Shown here piece after piece: positions 1 to 9,286 of a DNA stretch of 18,293 nucleotides. Numbering within the stretch: position 1 is the stretch's first letter; each line of letters opens with the position of its first letter. Origin of the DNA: Candidatus Aerophobota bacterium (GTDB taxonomy: Bacteria; Aerophobota; Aerophobia; Aerophobales; B3-G15); assembly GCA_030615365.1 (NCBI GenBank), contig JAUWZM010000054.1, positions 1 to 18,293 on the forward strand. Reading direction: 5' to 3'. Both the position numbers and the translations under genes were made by a program. Below the pieces are notes generated by a model, which saw nothing but the letters and a program-made list of their open reading frames with translations, was not told where the DNA came from and searched no databases.

Positions 1-129
1 ATTTCCTTACCTCGATATCAAGCTCTATTAACTACCAAAACCTTATTTTCAAAAAACGATCATAAGAAAAATTCTATTTTTTACCTTACTAATTTCTTGC
101 ATTTATCTTTCATATTTACCATAAAACTT

Positions 130-159
130 TTGACATTACCAGTATTACCAATCTATTAT
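130..159 (+). promoter_or_regulatory. candidate sigma-70 promoter facing the 191-436 element
   Basis: TTGACA at 130-135 and TATTAT at 154-159 are separated by 18 bp on the plus strand. A transcript starting near 166 would run directly into the inverted-repeat element at 191-436. No plus-strand gene follows, so if active it would make a non-coding RNA. The -35 is perfect and the -10 is 4 of 6, in very AT-rich DNA where chance matches are common. The rest of 1-190 shows no gene. Confidence 0.35.
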
Positions 160-190
160 ACTAATTTAATTCGGATAGGCAAGGAAAAAA

Positions 191-436
191 CTCCAGTTTC
201 AGGAAAACTCATCTTAATCTGCTGCCCACTGAGCGTGTTTTCCAAAAAGGTAAGCGGCGATTAGGCGGGTCTGGGAGTTCTAACGTATGGATCCTCCTCA
301 AGACTTCATGTATCATGAATTCCCAAAGCGAACAGATCTACCAGGACACGATATACTTCATAAGAGTAGAACTTAGCCGCAGGCGCCCGGAAAACACCGA
401 GGAAAGGGTAGTCCTAAGATTTTCCTGAAACTGGAG
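191..436. mobile_element. MITE-like element with 17-bp perfect terminal inverted repeats, copy 1
   Basis: CTCCAGTTTCAGGAAAA at 191-207 is repeated perfectly inverted at 420-436. The element is 246 bp and has no coding capacity. AAAAAA flanks it at 185-190 and 437-442, compatible with a 6-bp target duplication but ambiguous in an A-run. The same termini enclose different cargo at 15402-15519, where the 6-bp duplication is unambiguous. The element begins 15 bp past the uvrC stop. Read on the minus strand, the closing arm is followed by TTTTTT, so it could also end uvrC transcripts. Classing it as a non-autonomous transposon is inference from termini and flanks; no cognate transposase is visible. 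Confidence 0.6.
221..412. ncRNA. candidate structured RNA core, copy 1
   Basis: Nested pairings can be drawn inside the terminal repeats: 221-227 with 406-412, GTGTTTTCC (235-243) with GGAAAACAC (389-397), GCGGC (254-258) with GCCGC (376-380), and GTTCTA (277-282) with TAGAAC (367-372). The asymmetric internal loop 259-272 (GATTAGGCGGGTCT) and the segment AAGAGTAGAACTTAGCCGCA (362-381) are nearly or fully identical in the second copy at 5060-5281, while helix bases change in compensating ways. I do not recognise the family. The long rod with an asymmetric bubble is reminiscent of 6S RNA topology, but no 6S signature is evident. The transcribed strand is unknown. Confidence 0.45.
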
Positions 437-451
437 AAAAAAATTTGGCCA

Positions 452-2233
452 TCATGGGTTAAGGTGATCCAGAATTTTCCTGGCTGTTTTCTTGCCAATT
501 CCTGGAATCTTTTTTAATTCGTTCACACTGCTTTTTTTTATCCCCTCCACCGATTGAAAATAGCTTAAAAGGAGTTTCTTTATCTTCGATCCCACTCCTG
601 GAATTTTCTCCAGAGAAGACTCTTTTAATTTTTTTTGTCTCCTCTTGAGATGATAAGAATGAGCAAATCGATGGGCTTCATCTCTTACTTCTTGAAGCAA
701 TTTCAAAGCTCCTGAATCTTGAGGAATACTGAGAGGAGAGGAGCTGTGAGGGGCATAAATTTCCTCAAGCTCTTTAGCCAACCCTATTAAAGATATATGA
801 GTTAAATTCAGTTCCTTTAAAGGCTCAAAGCAGGAGTTTACCTGACCCTTCCCCCCATCTACCAGGATAAGTTGAGGAAAATCTTTTCTCTCTTTTATGA
901 GTCTTTTATAACGACGGCTCACTACCTCGCTTAACATAGCAAAATCATCTATTCCTTCCACTGTTTTAATCTTAAACTTCCGATATTCGGATCTCTTTGG
1001 TTTTCCTCTCTCGAAAACTACCACTGAACCAGTTGGCTGTGCACCATAAATATTAGAGATATCAAATCCTTCTATCAGGATGGGAATCTGAGGTAAATTG
1101 AGATAATCCCTAATTTCTTCTAAGGCTTTAGTTTTATCTTTTTTCTTATTCTGCTCTAAGATAAGCTGGGCATTCTCCTTAGCTAAGGACATTAACTTTA
1201 CCTTTTTCCCTCTACGGGGAACCCGAAATTCTACCTTTCCTCCCCTTTTTTCTGATAACCACCTGATTATGTCTTCCTCCTCGGCGATACTACAAGGAAT
1301 AATAATCTGAGAGGGAACAAAAGAGGCATTCGCATAGTACTGTATAATAAAAGAAGATAAGATATCTCCTTCTTTGTCCCTTTTTTCGATCTTAAGCAAA
1401 AAATGTTTTTTCTCTATAACCTTGCCATCTCTCACTACGAAAACCAGACTACATGCATCTTCTACATAAGAGGTAAGGGCTATCAAATCCATATTCTCTC
1501 CTGGAAAGGAAGCTACTTTTTGAGTTTGATGAACTCGCCGTATAGCTCTAATGCAATCTCTCAATTTTGCTGCTTTTTCAAAATTCTCATTACTTGATGC
1601 GTTTCGCATCTCTTTCCCCAAACTGGAAAGCAAATTCTCATAATGTCCCTGCAGGAAAAGGTACACGCTCCTTACCAGATAATCATATTCTTCTTTGTTT
1701 ATTTTGCCTACACAGGGGGCACTGCACTGTCCTATATAGTAATCAAGGCAGGGATTTAGCCGGGTTCTAAATTTATCTTTACACCGACGTAAAGGGAACA
1801 ACCGTTGAATGAGTCTCAGGGTTTTTTTAGCTGCTTTCACATTTGTATAAGGACCAAAGTAAAGAGAACCATCCCTCTTGGGATTGCGGGTTAAAAACAC
1901 ACGAGGGAAATCTTCAGTAGCAGTAATTTTAATATAGGGATATGATTTATCATCCCTCAATCGAATGTTATAACGAGGATGGTGATGTTTAATAAGGTTT
2001 GACTCCAGGAGGAAAGCCTCGGCTTCTGATTCGGTAACAATCCACTCTAAATCATAGATTTTAGTTGTAAGAGAATGAATTCGGGGAGAGATTGTGTTTT
2101 TTTGAAAATAAGATCTCACCCTCCTCTTGAGGGAAATAGCCTTCCCCACATAAAGAATCTTTCCATTCTCACTCTTAAGAAGATATACTCCTGATTTATC
2201 TGGCAAAAGATTTAGTTTTTCTTTTAAATTCAT
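452..2233 (-). CDS. uvrC: UvrABC system protein C, excinuclease subunit
   Basis: UvrC makes the 3' and 5' incisions around DNA lesions after UvrA/UvrB damage recognition, in the cytoplasm. At 593 residues it is full length. The N-terminal GIY-YIG nuclease spans about 14-95 (GVY at 15-17, YVG at 28-30, E77). Cysteines 151, 162, 170 and 174 match the cluster that binds Fe-S in UvrC. The UVR motif for UvrB contact is near 215-240. The RNase H-like endonuclease domain follows, with D391, D459 (in VDGGKGQ) and H521 as the expected catalytic residues. Tandem helix-hairpin-helix motifs occupy 543-592. The ATG lies 20 bp after rsmD, so the genes are probably cotranscribed as bamA-rsmD-uvrC; I see no strong Shine-Dalgarno. 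The assignment is secure. Confidence 0.97.
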   Translation of the reverse strand: MNLKEKLNLLPDKSGVYLLKSENGKILYVGKAISLKRRVRSYFQKNTISPRIHSLTTKIYDLEWIVTESEAEAFLLESNLIKHHHPRYNIRLRDDKSYPYIKITATEDFPRVFLTRNPKRDGSLYFGPYTNVKAAKKTLRLIQRLFPLRRCKDKFRTRLNPCLDYYIGQCSAPCVGKINKEEYDYLVRSVYLFLQGHYENLLSSLGKEMRNASSNENFEKAAKLRDCIRAIRRVHQTQKVASFPGENMDLIALTSYVEDACSLVFVVRDGKVIEKKHFLLKIEKRDKEGDILSSFIIQYYANASFVPSQIIIPCSIAEEEDIIRWLSEKRGGKVEFRVPRRGKKVKLMSLAKENAQLILEQNKKKDKTKALEEIRDYLNLPQIPILIEGFDISNIYGAQPTGSVVVFERGKPKRSEYRKFKIKTVEGIDDFAMLSEVVSRRYKRLIKERKDFPQLILVDGGKGQVNSCFEPLKELNLTHISLIGLAKELEEIYAPHSSSPLSIPQDSGALKLLQEVRDEAHRFAHSYHLKRRQKKLKESSLEKIPGVGSKIKKLLLSYFQSVEGIKKSSVNELKKIPGIGKKTARKILDHLNP

Positions 2234-2253
2234 TAATGACTTAACTGTGACAA

Positions 2254-2799
2254 TTATTCTATCTGTAAAAAAGTTAAGCAGGTATCACCATATCTTTTTT
2301 GTGTAATTAAATTCACCCCTTCTCTTTTAAAGTCAACCTTTTCTTTTGGAGAATGCTGCACAATCAGGTAAGTTCCTTCTCCAATTGTTTGTGATATAAT
2401 TATATTTAGGGTTTTATCCTGTAATCCTTTGAAATAGGGAGGACCAATGAAGATAAAATGAAAACTTTCCTTAGATAAAAGATAGGGGAGAAACCTAAGA
2501 ACATCTTCCTGATATATTCGAAAGCAGGATGAAAAATTGCAACTAAAGAGATTTTGCCTTATTATCTGAATACAAACTTTTTCCTTTTCTACAAAGATAA
2601 CTCCTTCTGCTCCTCTGGATAGGGCTTCTATTCCTACTGCCCCTACTCCTGCATAAAGATCTAAGAATCTGCTATCTTTCACAAAAGTTCCTATCACATC
2701 AAAAAGAGACTTCCTTACTGACGAAAGAAGAGGACGGGTAAAAAGACCTCTTCTGGTTTTAATCTTTCTCCCCTTGACTTTACCTCCGGTAATTTTTAT
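2254..2799 (-). CDS. rsmD: 16S rRNA (guanine966-N2)-methyltransferase RsmD, with non-standard start and altered catalytic motif
   Basis: RsmD methylates G966 of 16S rRNA with S-adenosylmethionine. The first ATG/GTG/TTG in frame is GTG at 2697, but reading upstream recovers the family N-terminus (KITGGKVKGRKIKT, then TRP and VRKSLFDV). It can only begin at an AUA (2799-2797) or AUU codon, because an in-frame stop lies at 2843-2845. From AUA the protein has 181 residues, normal for RsmD. The AUA overlaps the bamA TAA by one base (TAATA, where TAATG would be usual), with GGGAGAG upstream as ribosome-binding site. The SAM motif DLYAGVGAVGIEALSRGA is at about 47-64. The expected catalytic (D/N)PPY reads GPPY, with Gly119 encoded by GGT. 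The family call is firm; function is uncertain. Confidence 0.88.
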   Translation of the reverse strand: MKITGGKVKGRKIKTRRGLFTRPLLSSVRKSLFDVIGTFVKDSRFLDLYAGVGAVGIEALSRGAEGVIFVEKEKVCIQIIRQNLFSCNFSSCFRIYQEDVLRFLPYLLSKESFHFIFIGPPYFKGLQDKTLNIIISQTIGEGTYLIVQHSPKEKVDFKREGVNLITQKRYGDTCLTFLQIE

Positions 2800-4988
2800 T
2801 AAAATATCTCTCCCATTCCAAAATAAAACTTTCCCCCCTCTTTAGATATTCCATAATCAAAACGAAGTGTACCAATTGCCGAGTTAATCTGTAATCCAAA
2901 CCCGTATCCTGTTTTAAATTCTGGCATTGGATCTCCACCCCAGACTTTCCCAGTATCAACAAATACATACACCAATGTTCCTCTTTGCAGAGGAATTCTC
3001 AACTCCAAAGTTCCCAAAAGAGCTCCAGTTCCTGAGAATTCATTTTCCCTGTATCCTCTCAGCGTATACTGCCCCCCGATGTAAAACTCCTCATAATAGG
3101 GAAGATTATCACCCCATTCTCCTCTCAACCTAAAGGCTAAAATAAGGGACTTCCAGAACTCACCCTGACGCAGATATACTCTTGTCTCAATTTCATACCT
3201 GGTAAAATCAACATCTCCTCCTAAAAATCCTCCACTTTTCTCTACAGAAACACGAGAGTAAGAACCTTTATAAGAATTAAAATCCTCATCTCTTACCCGG
3301 GAATCTCTTGTTAATGTAGGAATTAAACTTTGATAAGCCCTATTTTCTCCTTTGAGATCTTCGGGTAATTCCTCTCCCACAACATTTACTCTTTCAACTT
3401 TTGCCGTCAGTGAAAAATGTAAATATTCATCCCAGGGCCATCCTAAACCTATTAGTCCTCCTGATGTTCTCTTGGTATATTCCAGTCCAGTATAGCTATA
3501 CTCATACCTTTTGTCGTACAGGCTTATATTTAAGGTAGTAGAGCTACCCTGATACCATCTATCTAAATAATTTATATCATACTCATTGTTATTTTTTCCA
3601 AATTCCCAATCTATTCCTATTTTTTTACCTTCTCCCCAGAGATTATCCTTATTTATCTGAATAAAACCTCCTAACTCAGAGTTAGAACTATAGGTTGCTC
3701 CAAAGTAAAACCCTCCTTGTTTATCTGTCTCTTGCACTTTAACCAATAAATCCAAAATTAAAGGGGAAGAAGTGGCGTAGGGTTTCATCTCCACTTTCTC
3801 AAAGAAACCAAGGTTATATAATTTACGCCAGCTCTCTCTTAGTTTTTTTGTATCAAAAATACCACCTTTTTTAAGAAGTATCGTTCGATTGAACACTACT
3901 GGCTTGGTAATTTTATTACCTTCAATCTTAATATTTCCTATCCTTACCTGTTCATTTTCTTTAATAACAATCTCAATCCTAGCCAATCCTTTTTCTCGAT
4001 TAAAATCAAAATTGCTATCCACTCGAGCGTATAGATAGCCTCTTTGCCCGTATATATCCTGAATCCTATATACACTTTCTTTCAATTGAGCCGGGTCGAA
4101 AATCTCACCCTTTTGAGGTTTTACTTGATCCAGTATTTGAGAAGTAGCTAACGCATAATTTCCCTCTACATCGATTCCCCCCACAGAGAATCTTTTCTCC
4201 TCTATCACCTCAAGAAATATCCTTACCCAATCCACTCCTTCTTTTCTAAAAAATTCAAATTTTGGTTCTTTGATATGAGCAAAATAATAACCCGCTTCCT
4301 GGTAAGTCTGAGTTATCTTTTTAATATCTTTTTCAAGTAATTCCTTATCAAAGTACCCTCGAAATTTGGTTTGCATAAGAGAACAAATCTTGGGATCAGG
4401 GAAAAAGTGGTTACCTTCTATTTCTACCTCCATTACCCTTATTAGTTTCCCCTTCTCCACGGAAATTACTGCCTTGCATCGATCATCCTTTAGGGCAAGT
4501 GATGAAATGTCTATCTTAGCAGAAAGATATCCTCTCTGAAAATAAAACTCAGTAATCTTTTCCTTGCTTTTCTTTACCTTTTTAAAATTCCAAACTTCTT
4601 CATTTTTAAAGGCAAGCATTTTCTTTAGCTCATTTAGCTCTCCACCCTCAACTCCGTTGAATTCAATCTCAACTATCTTTCTATTCTCCTCCACCACAAA
4701 GATAAGGATAATTCCTTCTGAAGTGCTCTCTTGCAAAGCTTCAAGATAAGAAAAATAACCTAAATCATAGATTAATTGTATATCCTCTCTTACCTTTTTT
4801 TTTGAAAAAACCTCTCCCACCTTACTTTTGATAACTTTCTCAATCTCATCCTCTTCAGTCCAGTGATTTCCCTGAATTCTAATTTCTTTAATTAGAGATG
4901 ATTGTTGAGCTATTGCCTGATATACAAAAATAAAAAGAAAAATTACAGCTAAATTGACCGTTACTTTAATAAATTTATTCTTTATCAT
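2799..4988 (-). CDS. bamA: Outer-membrane protein assembly factor BamA (Omp85 family)
   Basis: BamA folds and inserts beta-barrel proteins into the outer membrane. Residues 1-28 form a signal peptide (basic start, hydrophobic stretch about 10-24, AIA-Q cleavage context). Five POTRA domains follow at roughly 33-102, 105-180, 183-263, 266-345 and 347-420, with recurring EGN and RGY motifs. The barrel runs from about 421 to the end. LRGY at 643-646 is the conserved loop-6 motif of Omp85 proteins, and the protein ends in Phe as barrel substrates do. At 729 residues it is somewhat shorter than E. coli BamA (810). GGAGAG precedes the ATG. A TATAAT lies at 5046-5051. It is the first gene of a run with rsmD and uvrC, and shows the organism has two membranes. 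Confidence 0.95.
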   Translation of the reverse strand: MIKNKFIKVTVNLAVIFLFIFVYQAIAQQSSLIKEIRIQGNHWTEEDEIEKVIKSKVGEVFSKKKVREDIQLIYDLGYFSYLEALQESTSEGIILIFVVEENRKIVEIEFNGVEGGELNELKKMLAFKNEEVWNFKKVKKSKEKITEFYFQRGYLSAKIDISSLALKDDRCKAVISVEKGKLIRVMEVEIEGNHFFPDPKICSLMQTKFRGYFDKELLEKDIKKITQTYQEAGYYFAHIKEPKFEFFRKEGVDWVRIFLEVIEEKRFSVGGIDVEGNYALATSQILDQVKPQKGEIFDPAQLKESVYRIQDIYGQRGYLYARVDSNFDFNREKGLARIEIVIKENEQVRIGNIKIEGNKITKPVVFNRTILLKKGGIFDTKKLRESWRKLYNLGFFEKVEMKPYATSSPLILDLLVKVQETDKQGGFYFGATYSSNSELGGFIQINKDNLWGEGKKIGIDWEFGKNNNEYDINYLDRWYQGSSTTLNISLYDKRYEYSYTGLEYTKRTSGGLIGLGWPWDEYLHFSLTAKVERVNVVGEELPEDLKGENRAYQSLIPTLTRDSRVRDEDFNSYKGSYSRVSVEKSGGFLGGDVDFTRYEIETRVYLRQGEFWKSLILAFRLRGEWGDNLPYYEEFYIGGQYTLRGYRENEFSGTGALLGTLELRIPLQRGTLVYVFVDTGKVWGGDPMPEFKTGYGFGLQINSAIGTLRFDYGISKEGGKFYFGMGEIF

Positions 4989-5045
4989 TTTTTTATTTAA
5001 CTCTCCAACTAATCTACATACTCATTCATCGCAGAGTACGTAATC

Positions 5046-5073
5046 ATTATATTTTGTAGTAGAGAGCTTTGAA
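5046..5073 (-). promoter_or_regulatory. candidate bamA promoter
   Basis: On the minus strand TTCAAA (5068-5073) and a perfect TATAAT (5046-5051) are 16 bp apart, giving a start near 5039 and a leader of about 50 nt. The -35 is only 4 of 6 and lies in the left arm of the 5060-5281 repeat, so the repeat may provide part of the promoter. Confidence 0.45.
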
Positions 5074-5281
5074 AAATCCTTTTTCTTTTTGCTGCTCGGC
5101 GAGGTGTTTCCATAAGGCAGCGGCGATCAAGGCGGGTCTATGCGTTCAAATTTTTAGTTATCCTGCAACCTGATACATCGCCCATAAGAGCTACGGTATA
5201 AAGATTAAGAGTAGAACTTAGCCGCAACGTTGGAAAGCACCGAGCAAAGAGCAGCCTCAAACTTTTTTTCAGAGCTCTCTA
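5060..5281. ncRNA. candidate structured RNA repeat, copy 2
   Basis: Outer arms 5060-5076 and 5265-5281 are inverted with one mismatch in 17. Inside, GCTGCTC (5091-5097) pairs with GAGCAGC (5249-5255), GGTGTTTCC (5103-5111) with GGAAAGCACC (5232-5241), GCGGC (5120-5124) with GCCGC (5221-5225), and GTTC (5144-5147) with GAAC (5214-5217). The loop 5125-5139 and the 20-base segment 5207-5226 match copy 1. The outer helix differs in sequence from copy 1 but still pairs. No 6-bp target duplication is visible here. It fills most of the 381-bp gap between clpC and bamA; the remainder, 5282-5369, shows no gene. Function and strand are unknown. Confidence 0.45.
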
Positions 5282-5369
5282 GTATATCTTTTGACATTAA
5301 GAACAAAAATATGTTCCCTTTTTAAGCCTCTTTTTTATGTGTGAGCTCCGCGGTGAATAACCTTTTAAT

Positions 5370-7829
5370 CTAACTTTTTATCTTTGCCTTAGTTTTCGTC
5401 TTTCTTTCCTTCTTGCGAAAGGTAATTTGCCCATCTTTCACATCTACCATTATAGTATCGCCCTCCTGAAATCTTCCCTGGAGAATCTCTTCAGAAAGAG
5501 AATTTTCAATCAGTTTTTGAATAGATCTCCTCAAAGGTCGAGCACCAAAATCAGGATCGTAACCTTCTTTGGCAATTAACTCCCGCGTCTTCTCGCTTAT
5601 CTCTAACGTCATATTTCTTTCCTCTAACATTTTTCCTTCTTCCTTCAGCATTAACTCTACAATTTTTTCAATCTCTTCTCTGGATAAAGGATGAAAGACA
5701 ATAACCTCATCTAATCGATTTAAAAACTCGGGGCGGAAGTGTTTCTTTAATTCAGAGAGCACATGGGATTTTATCTCCTCATAACTCATCCCCGTTCCCA
5801 TATCAGACTGAAATCCTAAGCTGGACCCACTGACAATTTGTTCTGCCCCCAAGTTAGAAGTCATAATTAACACTGTATTTCTAAAATCTACGACATGTCC
5901 TAAGTTATCAGATAATCTTCCATCCTCCATAATTTGAAGAAGTATGTTGAACACATCAGGATGAGCTTTTTCTATCTCATCGAACAAAATAACTGAGTAG
6001 GGTTTGCGTCTCACCTTTTCCGTTAACTCTCCTCCTTCTTGATAACCTACATAACCGGGAGGAGCTCCAGTAAGACGAGATACAGTAAATTTTTCCATAT
6101 ACTCTGACATATCCAGAGAAACCATAGCATCCTCGTCTCCAAAAAGAAACTCTGCTAAACTTCTGGCTAATTCTGTTTTACCTACCCCAGTTGGACCAAG
6201 AAACATAAATACCCCAATGGGACGCTTAATATTTTTAACCCCTGCCTGAGCTCGACGAATAGACTGAGATACTGCCTTTATAGCCTCGTCTTGACCAATC
6301 ACTCGTTTATGAATGGATTCTTCCATTCTAAGTAATTTTTTAGATTCAGTTTCAGTTAAATCCCTGAGAGGAATATTAGTCGAACTGGAAACTATGTAAG
6401 CTGCATCTTTTGCAGTAACTATTTGTTCTTCTACTTTTTTCCCCTTATCCGTTTCCCAGTAAGTTTTTTGTTTTAGTAATTTTTTTTTCAGGTTTTTTTC
6501 TTCATCTCGAAACCTGGCAGCTTTTTCAAACTCCTGAGCCTTTATGGCCTCCTCTTTTTCATTCTTCATCTTTTCTAATTCAACTTCTATATCTTTAAGT
6601 TCTTTAGGGCGTATATTATTTTGTAGTTTTATTCGAGCTGCTGCCTCATCCATCACATCAATAGCCTTATCGGGTAAAAACCTGTCTTGAATATATCTAT
6701 GGGAAAGTTTTGCTGCAGCTATCAAAGCTCCATCAGTTATTCTTACCCTATGAAAAGCCTCATATTTATCTCTTAATCCCTTAAGAATTTCTATAGTTTG
6801 TTTGACAGTGGGCTCATTTACTATCACAATTTGAAATCTTCTCTCAAGAGCTTCATCTCTTTCAATGTATTTGCGGTATTCATTCATGGTAGTTGCTCCA
6901 ATGCACTGGAGTTCCCCTCTAGCCAGAGCGGGTTTAAGAATGTTAGAGGCATCTATAGCTCCTTCTGCTGCTCCTGCTCCCACTAAAGTATGTATTTCGT
7001 CTATAAAGAGAATTACGTTTTTAGCTTTTCTGACTTCGCTTAATATTCTCTCCATTCGCTTTTCAAATTCTCCCCGATATTTAGTTCCTGCCACCACTGA
7101 TCCTAATTCAATAGTAACTACTCTTCTGTTCAGTAAAGACTCGGGCAAGGAACTATCAACTATTCTTTGAGCTATGCCCTCAGCAATAGCAGTCTTACCC
7201 ACACCAGCCTCACCGATAAGTACAGGGTTATTCTTAGTTCGGCGGGAAAGGATTTGAACTACCCTCTCAATTTCCTTCTCTCTGCCTATCACGGGATCAA
7301 GTTCTCCATTTTTAGCAAGGTCCGTTAAGTCACGCCCAAATCTATCTAAAGTTGGGGTAATACTGGCTTTAGGAGTTTTTCGATCAGCCACCTTCGCACC
7401 CAGTAAATCAACAACTTCCTCTCTTGCTCTATCTAAATCGGCTCCTAAACTGGTTAAAATTTGAGCTGCTACCCCTTCCCCTTCCCGGATTAGTCCTAAA
7501 AGAAGATGCTCAGTTCCGATATAATTATGACCTAAATCCCGAGCTTCAGTTACCGCTAACTCCAGCACCTTTTTAGCTCTGGGAGTAAAAGGAATCTGTC
7601 CTAAAAACAAAGACCCTCCTCCTTTTCCTACTGCTTTTTCCACTTCCTGACGAACCTGCCTTAAATCTACTTCCAAATTTTGGAGAGCCGTAGCTGCTAC
7701 CCCTTCCCCTTCCCGGATTAGTCCTAAAAGAAGATGCTCAGTTCCTAAATAGTCATGATCAAGCCTCTTGGCCTCTTCTCGAGCTAACAGAATCGCTCTT
7801 CTTGCTCTTTCAGTAAATCTATTAAACAT
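5370..7829 (-). CDS. clpC: ATP-dependent Clp protease ATP-binding subunit ClpC
   Basis: ClpC is a Hsp100 unfoldase that feeds substrates to ClpP. At 819 residues it is full length. Two Clp N-terminal repeats lie at about 4-66 and 80-143. AAA+ module 1 has Walker A GEAGVGKT (206-213), Walker B LFIDE (274-278) and a KYRG pore loop (250-253). A UVR motif in the middle segment (about 424-455) distinguishes ClpC from ClpA/ClpB. Module 2 has Walker A GPTGVGKT (545-552), LFDE (615-618), a GYVG pore loop (592-595) and LGF (671-673) as ClpP-docking tripeptide. The ATG follows AAGGAG by 9 bp. It probably has its own transcript: 134 bp separate it from purA. Two 54-bp stretches in the N-terminal region are identical at DNA level. 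Confidence 0.97.
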   Translation of the reverse strand: MFNRFTERARRAILLAREEAKRLDHDYLGTEHLLLGLIREGEGVAATALQNLEVDLRQVRQEVEKAVGKGGGSLFLGQIPFTPRAKKVLELAVTEARDLGHNYIGTEHLLLGLIREGEGVAAQILTSLGADLDRAREEVVDLLGAKVADRKTPKASITPTLDRFGRDLTDLAKNGELDPVIGREKEIERVVQILSRRTKNNPVLIGEAGVGKTAIAEGIAQRIVDSSLPESLLNRRVVTIELGSVVAGTKYRGEFEKRMERILSEVRKAKNVILFIDEIHTLVGAGAAEGAIDASNILKPALARGELQCIGATTMNEYRKYIERDEALERRFQIVIVNEPTVKQTIEILKGLRDKYEAFHRVRITDGALIAAAKLSHRYIQDRFLPDKAIDVMDEAAARIKLQNNIRPKELKDIEVELEKMKNEKEEAIKAQEFEKAARFRDEEKNLKKKLLKQKTYWETDKGKKVEEQIVTAKDAAYIVSSSTNIPLRDLTETESKKLLRMEESIHKRVIGQDEAIKAVSQSIRRAQAGVKNIKRPIGVFMFLGPTGVGKTELARSLAEFLFGDEDAMVSLDMSEYMEKFTVSRLTGAPPGYVGYQEGGELTEKVRRKPYSVILFDEIEKAHPDVFNILLQIMEDGRLSDNLGHVVDFRNTVLIMTSNLGAEQIVSGSSLGFQSDMGTGMSYEEIKSHVLSELKKHFRPEFLNRLDEVIVFHPLSREEIEKIVELMLKEEGKMLEERNMTLEISEKTRELIAKEGYDPDFGARPLRRSIQKLIENSLSEEILQGRFQEGDTIMVDVKDGQITFRKKERKTKTKAKIKS
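7464..7517. repeat. 54-bp perfect direct repeat inside clpC, copy A
   Basis: This stretch is identical, base for base, to 7692-7745. It encodes the GTEHLLLGLIREGEGVAA segment of the second Clp N-terminal repeat. Synonymous positions would normally have drifted between the two ancient protein repeats. Confidence 0.95.
7692..7745. repeat. 54-bp perfect direct repeat inside clpC, copy B
   Basis: Second copy of the 54-bp repeat, encoding the same 18 residues in the first Clp N-terminal repeat, 228 bp (76 codons) from copy A and in the same reading frame. Recombination between them would delete 76 codons in frame. Confidence 0.95.
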
Positions 7830-7865
7830 ATTTTATTCTCCTTATTACCTATTACCGCATTGTTA

Positions 7866-7882
7866 AAATTTAACCACAGAGA
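7866..7882. repeat. AACCACAGAG dispersed motif, copy 1 (before clpC)
   Basis: AAATTTAACCACAGAGA is the first of four related spacer motifs in this window. It lies about 40 bp upstream of the clpC start. Confidence 0.5.
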
Positions 7883-7916
7883 ATTAATTTTCCCCCCTGT
7901 GGTTTTTATATTTTTT
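7873..7916 (+). terminator. hairpin with T-run on the plus strand, in the purA-clpC gap
   Basis: CCACAG (7873-7878) pairs with CTGTGG (7897-7902), and the plus strand continues into TTTTTATATTTTTT. That resembles a plus-strand intrinsic terminator, although no plus-strand gene precedes it. On the minus strand the same hairpin sits in the clpC leader, 44 bp before the ATG, without a U-run. It incorporates one copy of the AACCACAGAG motif. Confidence 0.3.
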
Positions 7917-7963
7917 CGTGCTATCTTTAATGTTATCATTTTGATGGATAAGACTACTACTAT

Positions 7964-9286
<1,323 letters not shown>

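Noticed and set aside
221..412. 6S RNA as identity of the structured element
   Set aside because: The rod shape with an asymmetric bubble is similar, but I could not find the 6S central-bubble sequence pattern, and two copies within mobile-like ends argue against a single housekeeping RNA.
5060..5281. Third member of the CTCCAGTTTCAGG mobile family with target duplication
   Set aside because: Its arms are also 17 bp inverted repeats and vaguely similar, but the sequence differs and no 6-bp duplication flanks it, so I treat only the core as homologous to copy 1.
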